Of a DNA stretch of 64,000 nt, positions 24,680 through 32,031 are shown piece after piece. A program made the translations under genes and the position numbers. The notes beneath the pieces were generated by a model. That model had not been told where the DNA came from and did not search any database. It worked only from the letters and a program-made list of their open reading frames with translations. This DNA is from Actinomadura rubteroloni (GTDB taxonomy: Bacteria; Actinomycetota; Actinomycetes; Streptosporangiales; Streptosporangiaceae). The DNA is taken from contig NZ_MTBP01000002.1 of the NCBI RefSeq assembly GCF_002911665.1, positions 1,612,001 through 1,676,000 on the forward strand, read 5' to 3'. Position 1 is the first letter of the stretch. Each line of letters opens with the position of its first letter.

Positions 24680-25474
24680 TCAACGGCCCAGGCGGGCGAT
24701 CTGCCTGCTCTGCGCGACGAGCCGTCCGGCGGAGTCCCAGATCTCGGTCTCCTCGTCGAACCAGCCGTCGGCGACGAGCCGTCCGCCGCTGTGGACCTGG
24801 AGCGTTCCGGGCGCGGGCAGTGCGCGCAGGTACCAGGTCAGCTCGACGGTCGGGCACCAGCCGTCGGCGCCCGCGTTGAACGCGACGGGCGGCAGCGCGT
24901 CCACGGCGAACGCGAGGACGAACGGGTCGGGCTCGTGCGGGTCGCGCAGCCGGAACCAGGCGCGCATCTCGGGCCGTCCGCTCGGGGCGCCGCTGAGCCA
25001 GCCCATCGCGGCGGGGTCGAACCGCAGGTCGACGCAGGACGCGAAGCCCTTCAGCTCGTCGCCGGGGCCGTCGGCGAAGTCCAGGCAGTCGCCGGGCGGC
25101 GGCAGGTCCGGGACGGGCCGCGCGCCGCTGAACGTCGGTTCGGCGGCGGCGTCGAGCGTCGCGGTGGTGATCAGCGCCTCGGTGACGGGCCGGTCGTCCT
25201 GGACGAGCGTGACCCGCGCGCTCGTCGTGGTCGCGCCGGTCTTGCGGACGTCCACGATCACCTCGGCGGGACCGGCCTGCACGGTCCGCAGGAACGTGGC
25301 GGCGGTCGAGACGGGGTGCGCGTGCTCGGACGCGTCCACGGCCGCCCGCCCCAGCACCGCCATGACGTATCCGCCGTTGAGCGCCTTGGCGAACCCGAAG
25401 TCCCCGTCGAGGTCGACCGTGTAGCGCCCGTCGCCGAGCCGCCGCAGCTCCGTCGCGTCCCCGAACCTGCTCAT
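24680..25474 (-). CDS. TesB-like acyl-CoA thioesterase family protein
   Basis: 264 residues, double hot-dog layout. The N-terminal half has FGFAKALNGGYVMAVLGRAAV and a strand set through FLRTVQAGPAEVIVDVRKTGATTTSARVTL; the C-terminal half ends with LQVHSGGRLVADGWFDEETEIWDSAGRLVAQSRQIARL, the usual TesB-type ending. It should hydrolyse acyl-CoA esters in the cytosol. It is inserted between murI and cysM, separated from each by over 100 bp, and is not part of the mycobacterial gene order. The ATG lies close to GATC-rich sequence with no strong ribosome-binding site. Confidence 0.82.
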   Translation of the reverse strand: MSRFGDATELRRLGDGRYTVDLDGDFGFAKALNGGYVMAVLGRAAVDASEHAHPVSTAATFLRTVQAGPAEVIVDVRKTGATTTSARVTLVQDDRPVTEALITTATLDAAAEPTFSGARPVPDLPPPGDCLDFADGPGDELKGFASCVDLRFDPAAMGWLSGAPSGRPEMRAWFRLRDPHEPDPFVLAFAVDALPPVAFNAGADGWCPTVELTWYLRALPAPGTLQVHSGGRLVADGWFDEETEIWDSAGRLVAQSRQIARLGR

Positions 25475-25571
25475 GCCCGATCCACCCCGTACCGCTTCTA
25501 GAACGACGTTCTGGTCGAACTCTACCGGTCCGCCCCCGCCCACACCCCCCATGTGACACAACCCACCGGCC

Positions 25572-25705
25572 CGAAAGCGACGGCCGGCCCACCGGCAACG
25601 CGCGCACGCGCGCCGCGTGAAAACGGGCGGGAGCGCGAAAGCGACGGCCGGCCCACCGGCAACGCGCGCCACGCGAAACGGGCGGGAGCGCGAAAGCGAC
25701 GGCCG
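25572..25705. repeat. Imperfect direct repeats next to the cysM terminator
   Basis: Two long units start at 25572 and 25636 and a truncated third at 25691, all beginning CGAAAGCGACGGCCG. Units 1 and 2 are nearly identical through ACCGGCAACGCGCGC and again through AAACGGGCGGGAGCG; unit 1 has about 9 extra bases in the middle. The third unit runs into the left arm of the terminator stem. Looks like local slippage or unequal duplication around a terminator; no protein is encoded. Confidence 0.8.
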
Positions 25706-25747
25706 CGCCGGTCGCCCGCGCCAGCGGGCGACCGGCGCGGCCGTCGC
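25696..25747 (-). terminator. Long hairpin terminator after cysM
   Basis: Perfect 24-bp inverted repeat, arms 25696-25719 and 25724-25747, with loop GCCA. It begins 6 bp past the cysM stop on the minus strand. Only a short TTTC follows on that strand. It separates the cys genes from the thioesterase gene. Confidence 0.85.
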
Positions 25748-25753
25748 GTCAGA

Positions 25754-26701
25754 TCAGGCCCAGAGCTGGCCTTCCAGATGTGCTTCCGCCTCTTCCAGCG
25801 TTCCGCCGTAGGCGCCCGTGGACAGGTACTTCCAGCCCCCGTCCGCCACGACGAACACGATGTCGGCGCGCTCCCCGGCGTCCACGGCCTTGCGCGCCAT
25901 CCCGAGCGCGGCGTGCAGCGCCCCGCCGGTCGAGATGCCCGCGAAGATCCCCTCCTGTTCGAGGAGGTCGCGGGTGCGGCGCAGCGCGTCCTTGGACCCG
26001 ACGGAGAAGCGGGTCGTCAGCACCGAGTCGTCGTACAGCTCGGGGATGAAGCCCTCGTCGATGTTGCGCAGCCCGTAGACGAGTTCGCCGTACCGGGGCT
26101 CCGCCGCGACGATCTTCACGCCGGGCACCTGCTCGCGCAGGTAGCGCCCGACGCCCATGAGCGTCCCGGTGGTGCCGAGCCCGGCGACGAAGTGCGTCAC
26201 CGTCGGGAGGTCGGCGAGGATCTCCGGCCCGGTCGTCTCGTAGTGGGCGAGCGCGTTGGCGTCGTTGCCGTACTGGTACAGCATCACCCACGACGGGTTC
26301 TCGGCGGCGAGGCGCTTCGCCACCCGGACGGCCTCATTGGAGCCGCCCGCCGCGGGCGAGGAGACGATCTCCGCCCCCCACATCTCCAGGAGCTGGCGGC
26401 GTTCGGCCGAGGTGTTCTCCGGCATGACGCACACCATCCGGTAGCCGCGCAGCTTCGCGACCATCGCCAGCGAGATGCCGGTGTTGCCGGACGTGGGTTC
26501 GAGGATGGTGCATCCGGGGGTCAGCAGCCCGTCCTTCTCCGCCTTCTCGATCATGTAGAAGGCGGGACGGTCCTTCACCGACCCGGTGGGGTTGCGGTCT
26601 TCCAGCTTGGCCCAGAGCCGGACGTCGCCGCCCGGGGAGAGGCGGGGCAGCCCGACGAGCGGGGTGCGGCCGAGGGAGTCGAGCAGTGAGTCGAAGCGCA
26701 T
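25754..26701 (-). CDS. cysM: CysM-type O-phosphoserine sulfhydrylase (CysO-dependent cysteine synthase)
   Basis: 315 residues. PLP lysine K43 in NPTGSVKDRPAFYMI, phosphate loop PTSGNTGISLAM and the glycine-rich STGGALHAAL. Gene order mec-cysO-cysM identifies it with the mycobacterial CysM that uses O-phospho-L-serine and the CysO thiocarboxylate as sulfur donor to form a CysO-cysteine adduct. It acts in the cytosol and is tolerant of oxidative conditions compared with the sulfide route. It follows cysO by 18 nt. Confidence 0.95.
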   Translation of the reverse strand: MRFDSLLDSLGRTPLVGLPRLSPGGDVRLWAKLEDRNPTGSVKDRPAFYMIEKAEKDGLLTPGCTILEPTSGNTGISLAMVAKLRGYRMVCVMPENTSAERRQLLEMWGAEIVSSPAAGGSNEAVRVAKRLAAENPSWVMLYQYGNDANALAHYETTGPEILADLPTVTHFVAGLGTTGTLMGVGRYLREQVPGVKIVAAEPRYGELVYGLRNIDEGFIPELYDDSVLTTRFSVGSKDALRRTRDLLEQEGIFAGISTGGALHAALGMARKAVDAGERADIVFVVADGGWKYLSTGAYGGTLEEAEAHLEGQLWA

Positions 26702-26719
26702 GGCACGGAATCGCTTGGC

Positions 26720-26992
26720 TCAGCCGCCGGCGACGGCCGGCAGGATGGTGACGCTGTCGCCGTCGGAGATCTCGGCGGTCAGCCCGCCGAGGAACCGCAC
26801 GTCCTCGTCGTTCAGGTAGACGTTGACGAACTTGCGGAGCCCCTTGTCGTCCACCAGCCGGTCGCGGAGGCCGGGGTGCCGGGCGTCCAGGTCGCCGAAC
26901 AGCTCGTCCAGGGTGTCGCCCTTGCCTTCGACGGCCTTCTCGCCGCCGGTGAGGTTGCGCAGGATCGTCGGGATCCGGACCTCGATCGCCAT
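26720..26992 (-). CDS. cysO: CysO sulfur carrier protein (ThiS/MoaD fold)
   Basis: 90 residues ending in Gly-Gly, the diglycine that becomes a C-terminal thiocarboxylate. The ubiquitin-like fold pattern runs IEVRIPTILRNLTGGEKAVEGKG to SDGDSVTILPAVAGG. Start ATG 26992 follows AAGGAG; an earlier in-frame TTG has no support. It donates sulfur to CysM and is released from the cysteine adduct by the Mec protease encoded upstream. The 90-residue form without extensions is typical. Confidence 0.95.
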   Translation of the reverse strand: MAIEVRIPTILRNLTGGEKAVEGKGDTLDELFGDLDARHPGLRDRLVDDKGLRKFVNVYLNDEDVRFLGGLTAEISDGDSVTILPAVAGG

Positions 26993-27076
26993 CGCGAAGC
27001 TCTCCTTCAAGTCGCAGGTGTACCCCGCCCAGTGGACAACGGGACGGGGCGCACGGGAAATTCCGGGGTCGAAAGC

Positions 27077-27217
27077 TCAGCCGAGACGGCGCGGGACGGC
27101 CGCTCGGCACGACCGGCGACAGTCGTAGACGAGCTGGCCGCGCGAGTGCGCGAACAGGAAGCTCTGCACGGGCGCGGCCATGCCCGCCGCGTGCCCGCTC
27201 ATCACCATGTAGGCCAT
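27077..27217 (-). CDS. Possible 46-residue protein between mec and cysO
   Basis: An ATG at 27217, 19 nt after the mec stop, opens a 46-codon frame ending TGA 27077. Third positions are mostly G/C as in neighbouring genes. The peptide begins MAYMVMSGHAAGMAAPVQSF and contains two cysteines within YDCRRSCR. There is no clear Shine-Dalgarno sequence. It could be a small protein of the cysteine operon, or a leader whose Cys codons sense charged tRNA-Cys before cysO-cysM; both are inference. It fills most of the 243-bp mec-cysO gap. Confidence 0.4.
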   Translation of the reverse strand: MAYMVMSGHAAGMAAPVQSFLFAHSRGQLVYDCRRSCRAAVPRRLG

Positions 27218-27235
27218 TTTACCGATTCGCGCCCG

Positions 27236-27685
27236 TCAGCTCTCCGGCTCCACGACGACGACCTCTTCCTCGACGACCTCGGCGCCGACGCGGCCGTTCC
27301 CGTCGTAGTCGCCGCCGACGATCCGGTACGACCGGAACTCCACTTCCGTCTCGTCCCGCGTGGACACGAGGACGTAGTGGGCGTCGGGCGCGTAGGACGA
27401 GTACGACACGTCGGTGCGCGACGGGTACGCCTCGGTGGCGGTGTGCGAGTGGTAGACGATGACGATCTCCTCGTCCCGGTCGTCCACCTCGCGGTCCAGC
27501 TTGAACAGCTCCGCCGCGTCGAACTTGTAGAACGTCGGGGACCGTTCCGCGTTCGTCATGGGGATGAACCGGACGGGCCGGTCCTCCCCGGCCGGTCCGG
27601 TGACCACTCCGCACGCCTCGTCGGGGTGGTCAGCGCGCGCATGCGCGACGATCTGGTCTACCAGGGCGCGTTCGATCGTCAGCAT
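27236..27685 (-). CDS. mec: Mec, JAMM/MPN metalloprotease releasing cysteine from CysO
   Basis: 149 residues with the JAMM zinc site: E23 in DEACGVV, and H79-S-H81 followed by S89 and D92 in HSHTATEAYPSRTD. In the CysO pathway Mec cleaves the CysO-Cys adduct to free cysteine and regenerate CysO. The C-terminus is an acidic Glu/Val-rich tail (AEVVEEEVVVVEPES). It is upstream of cysO and cysM on the same strand. Confidence 0.93.
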   Translation of the reverse strand: MLTIERALVDQIVAHARADHPDEACGVVTGPAGEDRPVRFIPMTNAERSPTFYKFDAAELFKLDREVDDRDEEIVIVYHSHTATEAYPSRTDVSYSSYAPDAHYVLVSTRDETEVEFRSYRIVGGDYDGNGRVGAEVVEEEVVVVEPES

Positions 27686-27715
27686 GGTCCGAAGCGTACC
27701 TGTGGCGTGTCGCGG

Positions 27716-28246
27716 TCAGCCGAGCGCGTCGACCAGTTCCTCCAGCATCATCGTGAGCAGCTCGTAGGCGGCGAACAGCGGGGTGCGGGGGTCGTCGGGG
27801 GTGAGCTTGCCGGCCTGCCGGTACCAGTCCTCGTCGATGTCGAGCCGGGTGCCGAGGACGAGCCGGACGTCGTTGAGCGCCCGCAGCCACGCCTCGGCGC
27901 GGTCGCCGTCCAGGGCCAGGGCGAGCAGGGGGCCGTCCTCGTGCTCGTGCGCCTCGTCCAGGGTTTCGAGGATCGTGCGCGCGGCCTCCCGCTTGCCCTC
28001 GCGGAGTCCGAGTTCGGTGTAGCGGCGGAACTCGCCGGACGCTTCGTCGTCGCCGGAATAACCGTCGGGGAACAACCGCAGCAGGACCGGGTCGGACGGC
28101 GTCTTCGCCGACGACGCGATGCCGAACGCGGCGAGGTCGTCGTCCGCCGGGGCGCCGTCGCCGAGCAGTTCGAGCATCTGCTCCATGAGCAGCCGCAGCA
28201 GGTGCGCCTCCTGCGGTTCCAGCCGCAGGACCACGCCCTCAGTCAT
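27716..28246 (-). CDS. DUF2017 protein
   Basis: 176 residues from ATG 28246. Mostly helical and acidic, with the family segment LRLLMEQMLELLGD near the N-terminus and FAAYELLTMMLEELVDAL at the end. The gene always seems to sit directly after clpS in actinomycetes (Rv1332 position) and overlaps it by 8 nt here. It has been annotated as a putative regulator; I see no DNA-binding motif. A role in ClpS/Clp protease function is a contextual guess. Confidence 0.88.
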   Translation of the reverse strand: MTEGVVLRLEPQEAHLLRLLMEQMLELLGDGAPADDDLAAFGIASSAKTPSDPVLLRLFPDGYSGDDEASGEFRRYTELGLREGKREAARTILETLDEAHEHEDGPLLALALDGDRAEAWLRALNDVRLVLGTRLDIDEDWYRQAGKLTPDDPRTPLFAAYELLTMMLEELVDALG

Positions 28247-28535
28247 CACGTTTCACCGTCGCCCAGAGTCCGTAGGAGTGCAGCACTTCGACGTGGCGCT
28301 CCATCTCCTCGCGGCCCCCGTTGGCGACGACCGCGCGTCCCTTGTGGTGGACGTCCAGCATCAGCTTCTCGGCTTTGGGCTTGCCGTAACCGAACACCTT
28401 CTGGAACACGTACGTGACGTACGTCATCGTGTTGATGGGGTCGTTCCAGACGATGGTGATCCAGGGACGGTCGGAACGCAGGTCCTCCCCGATGTCCGGA
28501 CGTTCCAGTTCGACCGGTGCGGGTGCGCTGGTCAT
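28239..28535 (-). CDS. clpS: ClpS adaptor for N-end rule substrates
   Basis: 98 residues. The core RPWITIVWNDPINTMTYVTYVFQKVFGY contains the conserved NDP-INTM substrate pocket, and HHKGRAVVANGGREEMERHVEVLHSYGLWATV completes the fold that docks on the ClpA/ClpC N-domain. It delivers proteins with N-terminal hydrophobic residues to Clp protease. It is divergent from pncB with a 147-bp gap and overlaps DUF2017. Confidence 0.96.
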   Translation of the reverse strand: MTSAPAPVELERPDIGEDLRSDRPWITIVWNDPINTMTYVTYVFQKVFGYGKPKAEKLMLDVHHKGRAVVANGGREEMERHVEVLHSYGLWATVKRDD

Positions 28536-28669
28536 GACCGCTGTGTCGCCTTCCTCGTGGCCGTGCGTGCGTGATGTGCGTGCGTGATGGGCGCCGTCCT
28601 TCCCGATGCTATGCGTCCTATCCCCGCCGCTGCGGGCGACCTGGACGGCTCCGCGAAAGACGCTGCCCG

Positions 28670-28675
28670 TAATGT
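28670..28675 (+). promoter_or_regulatory. -10 element for a leaderless pncB transcript
   Basis: TAATGT matches the -10 consensus and ends 7 nt before GTG 28683. There is no Shine-Dalgarno sequence. I infer transcription beginning at or next to the GTG. A clear -35 at standard spacing is not visible. Confidence 0.5.
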
Positions 28676-28682
28676 TCGTTGC

Positions 28683-29999
28683 GTGGAGACGAGCACCGCC
28701 CTGCTGACCGACCAGTACGAGCTGACGATGCTGCAGGCCGCACTGCGCGCCGGGACGGCCGAGCGCCGTGCCGTGTTCGAGGTGTTCGCGCGCAGCCTTC
28801 CGGCGGGCCGCCGGTACGGGGTGGTGGCGGGCACGGGACGGCTCCTGGACGCCATCGCGGACTTCCGGTTCGGCACCGACGAGCTGGACTTCCTGACGGG
28901 CAACGGCATCGTGGACGAGCCCACTGCGAAGTGGTTGTCGTCGTACCGCTTCACGGGTGACGTCTACGGATACCCCGAGGGCGAGTGCTACTTCCCCAAC
29001 TCCCCCATCCTGTCCGTGGAGGGCACGTTCGCCGAAGCGGTCCTGCTGGAGACGGTCGCACTGTCGATCCTGAATTACGACAGCGCGATCGCTTCGGCGG
29101 CGTCGCGCATGGCGGTGGCGGCGGGGAACCGTCCGCTCATCGAGATGGGTTCGCGCCGCACGCACGAGCGCGCGGCCGTGTCCGCCGCCCGCGCCGCGCA
29201 CATCGCGGGGTTCGCGACGACGTCCAATCTCGCGGCGGGCCGGGCGTACGGCGTCCCGACGGGCGGGACCGCCGCGCACGCGTTCACGATGCTGCACGAC
29301 AGCGAGCGCCACGCGTTCGAGGCGCAGTTGGCCTCGCTGGGCGACGCGACGACGCTGCTGGTCGACACCTACGACGTGGAACGCGCGGTGAAGACGGCCG
29401 TGGAGCTGGCCGGTCCCGCGCTCGGCGCCGTCCGCATCGACAGCGGCGACCTCGGCGATCTGGCGCGCCGCGTCCGGGCGCAGCTCGACGCGCTCGGCGC
29501 CCGCGAGACGCGGATCATCGTCACCGGCGACCTGGACGAGCACGGCATCGCGGCCCTCGCCGCCGCCCCGGTCGACGGCTACGGCGTCGGGACGTCCCTG
29601 GTCACGGGCTCGGGGGCGCCGACCGCTTCGCTCGTCTACAAGCTGGTGGCCCGCGCGGACCGGCCGGGGCCGGACGCGCCGCTGCGTCCGGTCGCCAAGC
29701 GCTCCACGGGCAAGCCGACGATCGGCGGGCGCAAGCGGGCGCTGCGGCGGCTGGACGTGCACGGCGTCGCGTGCGCGGAGGTCGTGACGGTCGGCGAGCC
29801 GGCGCCGGGCGTCCGGGACCGGCTGCTCCAGGTGCCGCTGGTCCGGGGCGGCGAGATCGTCGGCCGGGAGCCGCTGACCGCCGCCCGCGCACGGCACCGC
29901 GCGGTGGTCGCGGAGCTGCCGCCGCAGGCCAGGCAGTTGTCGCGCGGTGAGCCCGCGCTGCCGACGGAGATCGTCGCGGACGGTCCGCAGGGCGCGTAG
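28683..29999 (+). CDS. pncB: Nicotinate phosphoribosyltransferase
   Basis: 438 residues from GTG 28683. Motifs are LLTDQYELTMLQAAL at the N-terminus, PEGECYFPNSPILSVEG, EMGSRRTHERAAVSAARAAHIAGF with the catalytic His region, and VRIDSGDLGDLARRVR. It converts nicotinate plus PRPP to nicotinate mononucleotide for NAD salvage. The nicotinamidase-like gene 47 nt downstream supplies nicotinate. The GTG start excludes 33 upstream residues that look unconserved. Confidence 0.95.
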   Translation: METSTALLTDQYELTMLQAALRAGTAERRAVFEVFARSLPAGRRYGVVAGTGRLLDAIADFRFGTDELDFLTGNGIVDEPTAKWLSSYRFTGDVYGYPEGECYFPNSPILSVEGTFAEAVLLETVALSILNYDSAIASAASRMAVAAGNRPLIEMGSRRTHERAAVSAARAAHIAGFATTSNLAAGRAYGVPTGGTAAHAFTMLHDSERHAFEAQLASLGDATTLLVDTYDVERAVKTAVELAGPALGAVRIDSGDLGDLARRVRAQLDALGARETRIIVTGDLDEHGIAALAAAPVDGYGVGTSLVTGSGAPTASLVYKLVARADRPGPDAPLRPVAKRSTGKPTIGGRKRALRRLDVHGVACAEVVTVGEPAPGVRDRLLQVPLVRGGEIVGREPLTAARARHRAVVAELPPQARQLSRGEPALPTEIVADGPQGA

Positions 30000-30046
30000 C
30001 GGCCCGCCCGCCGGGGGACATACCTCGCGAACCAGGAAGGGGTGTC

Positions 30047-30625
30047 ATGGCCAAGGCTCTGATCATCGTGGACGTGCAGAACGACTTCTGCGAGGGCGGC
30101 TCGCTGGCGGTCGCGGGCGGCGCGGACACGGCCGCCGCCGTGACCCGGCACCTCGCGGAACAACGTTCCGTTTATGACCACGTCGTCGCCACCCGCGACT
30201 TCCACCTCGACCCCGGCCCGCACTTCTCCGACCATCCGGACTTCGTGGACACCTGGCCCCCGCACTGCGTCATCGGCACGCCCGGCGCGGACTTCCACCC
30301 CGCGCTCGACCTGGACCCGGTCGAGGCGGTGTTCAGCAAGGGCCGGACGGCCGCCGCCTACAGCGGCTTCGAGGGCGCCGACGACGCCGGGACGCGGCTC
30401 GCCGGCTGGCTGCGCGACCGCGACGTCACCGAGGTGGACGTCGTCGGCATCGCCACCGACCACTGCGTCCGCGCGACCGCGGCCGACGCGGCCCGCGAGG
30501 GCTTCCGCACCCGCGTGCTGCTGGACCTGACGGCCGGGGTCGCCGCCGACACGACGGACCGGGCGCTCGCCGAGCTGCGCGACGCGGGCGTGGAGCTGTC
30601 CGGCGCCCCCGTCGTGCGCTCCTGA
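30047..30625 (+). CDS. pncA: Nicotinamidase / isochorismatase-fold amidohydrolase
   Basis: 192 residues. Catalytic triad D9 (IIVDVQNDF), K98 (SKGRT) and C140 (ATDHCVRATA) with metal ligands D51, H53 and H59 in DFHLDPGPHF, spacing as in PncA. It deamidates nicotinamide to nicotinate, feeding PncB encoded just upstream. AGGAAGGGG before the ATG is a good ribosome-binding site. Pairing with pncB makes nicotinamidase much more likely than another isochorismatase-like role. Confidence 0.92.
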   Translation: MAKALIIVDVQNDFCEGGSLAVAGGADTAAAVTRHLAEQRSVYDHVVATRDFHLDPGPHFSDHPDFVDTWPPHCVIGTPGADFHPALDLDPVEAVFSKGRTAAAYSGFEGADDAGTRLAGWLRDRDVTEVDVVGIATDHCVRATAADAAREGFRTRVLLDLTAGVAADTTDRALAELRDAGVELSGAPVVRS

Positions 30626-30627
30626 CC

Positions 30628-31161
30628 GTGGGCGGCGGCGACCTGCCGGTCCGCGTGATCGTCGTCATGGGCGTGGCGGGCTGCGGCAAGACGACCGTGG
30701 GACGTCTGCTGGCGTCCCGGCTCGGCGTCGACTACGCCGAGGGCGACGATTTCCACACGCCCGCGAACGTGCGGAAAATGGCGGACGGGACGCCCCTCAC
30801 CGACGCCGACCGCCGCCCCTGGCTGAAGGCCATCGAATCCTGGATCACCGGCCGGCTGGAATCGGGACGCCCGGCGGTGGTGGCGTGCTCGGCCCTGAAA
30901 CGCGCCTACCGCGAAATGCTCGGCCTGGGGCGTCCGGGCGTCGCCCTGGTCTATCTGAACGCCGATCGCACGACGCTGGAAGCGCGCCTCCACCAACGTC
31001 CGGGCCATTTCTTCCGCGCGAACATGCTGGCCGGGCAGTTCGCCGACCTGGAACCCCCGACCAGGGACGAAGCCCTCTGGGTCGATGCCGGGAACCCGCT
31101 TCCGGAGATCGTCGCGGAGATCACCGAGGGGATGGCGCGGAGGTACCCGCCCGCCGGTTGA
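30628..31161 (+). CDS. gntK: Gluconokinase
   Basis: 177 residues from GTG 30628, 2 nt after the pncA stop. P-loop GVAGCGKTTVG, then DYAEGDDFHTPANVRKMADGTPLTDADRRPWL, the GntK substrate motif, and ACSALKRAYRE. It phosphorylates gluconate to 6-phosphogluconate, entering the pentose phosphate pathway. No gluconate permease is adjacent. Its tight spacing suggests co-transcription with the NAD salvage genes. Confidence 0.93.
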   Translation: MGGGDLPVRVIVVMGVAGCGKTTVGRLLASRLGVDYAEGDDFHTPANVRKMADGTPLTDADRRPWLKAIESWITGRLESGRPAVVACSALKRAYREMLGLGRPGVALVYLNADRTTLEARLHQRPGHFFRANMLAGQFADLEPPTRDEALWVDAGNPLPEIVAEITEGMARRYPPAG

Positions 31162-31164
31162 GCG

Positions 31165-32031
31165 TCAGCCGAGAACGGCGGGCCTGAGCACGTCCTCGCA
31201 CCAAGAGCGGAACGTCGTCGGCGTGGTCGAGGCGGCCGTGCGCGGCTCGGCGTTGTCGATCCCCCGGTTCTTGGCGTCGAACATGTCGACCATTCCCTGC
31301 GCCGCTTCGTCCGGCATTCCGAACCCGGTGAGACTCGCTTTGAACGCCCCGGGAGTGGACTGCCGGTAGGCGATCTCAGTGCCGAGGACGTCCGACATGA
31401 TCCGCGCCATGTCCAGCGGCGTCAGGTCTTCCGGCCCGAGCACGGCGACCTGGCCCGTCCCGTCCCACCCGTCGTCCAGCAGCAGCCGCGCGGACGCGAC
31501 GGCGATGTCGCGGGCGGCGACGAGCGGCGCGGCGAGGTCCGGGTCGATCATCATGGAGAACTCGCCGCGCTCGCGGATGGACGTCACCTGGTTGAGCAGG
31601 TTGTGCATGAAGGACGGGCACGCCACGGCCCGGAACGCGACGCCCGATTCGGCGATCAGGTCGCACATCGCCAGCGAGGCCGTCACCGGCCCGGCGTGCT
31701 CGGCGAACCGCGTCCCCTTGCCGAGCGCCGTGATCGCGACGACGCGCTCGACGCCGTGCCGGACGAACGCCGCGATCCCCGGCCGGGTGAAGTCGGTGTA
31801 GGGGACGTCGATGTCGGGCGCGAGCCAGAACACGGCCTCGGCGCCCTTGCACGCCCGGTCGATGACGTCGCGGTCGCCGTGCGAGCCTTCGACGACCTCG
31901 GTCCGCGCGCGGATCTCCGGGGCGAGCCGGGACGGGTCGCGCGCGACGAGCCGCAGCTCGGCCCCCTCTTCGAGCAGGACGTCCACCAGGACGCGGCCGA
32001 TGGTGCTGGTGGGCGCGGTGACGACGATCAT
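31165..32031 (-). CDS. NmrA-like NAD(P)-binding protein
   Basis: 288 residues. Rossmann start MIVVTAPTSTIGRVLVDVLLEEGAELRLVARDPSRL is a variant of the GxxGxxG motif (APTSTIG), typical of NmrA/atypical SDR proteins rather than classical dehydrogenases; no YxxxK pair is evident. Its function could be redox sensing or an oxidoreductase. It is translationally coupled to the beta-propeller gene (TGATG overlap at 32031) and likely controlled by the divergent LysR regulator. Confidence 0.8.
   Translation of the reverse strand: MIVVTAPTSTIGRVLVDVLLEEGAELRLVARDPSRLAPEIRARTEVVEGSHGDRDVIDRACKGAEAVFWLAPDIDVPYTDFTRPGIAAFVRHGVERVVAITALGKGTRFAEHAGPVTASLAMCDLIAESGVAFRAVACPSFMHNLLNQVTSIRERGEFSMMIDPDLAAPLVAARDIAVASARLLLDDGWDGTGQVAVLGPEDLTPLDMARIMSDVLGTEIAYRQSTPGAFKASLTGFGMPDEAAQGMVDMFDAKNRGIDNAEPRTAASTTPTTFRSWCEDVLRPAVLG

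Noticed and set aside
25572..25705. Repeat units as a CRISPR array
   Set aside because: Only two full units and one fragment, with the repeat longer than the intervening sequence and no cas gene nearby; it is a tandem duplication next to a terminator.
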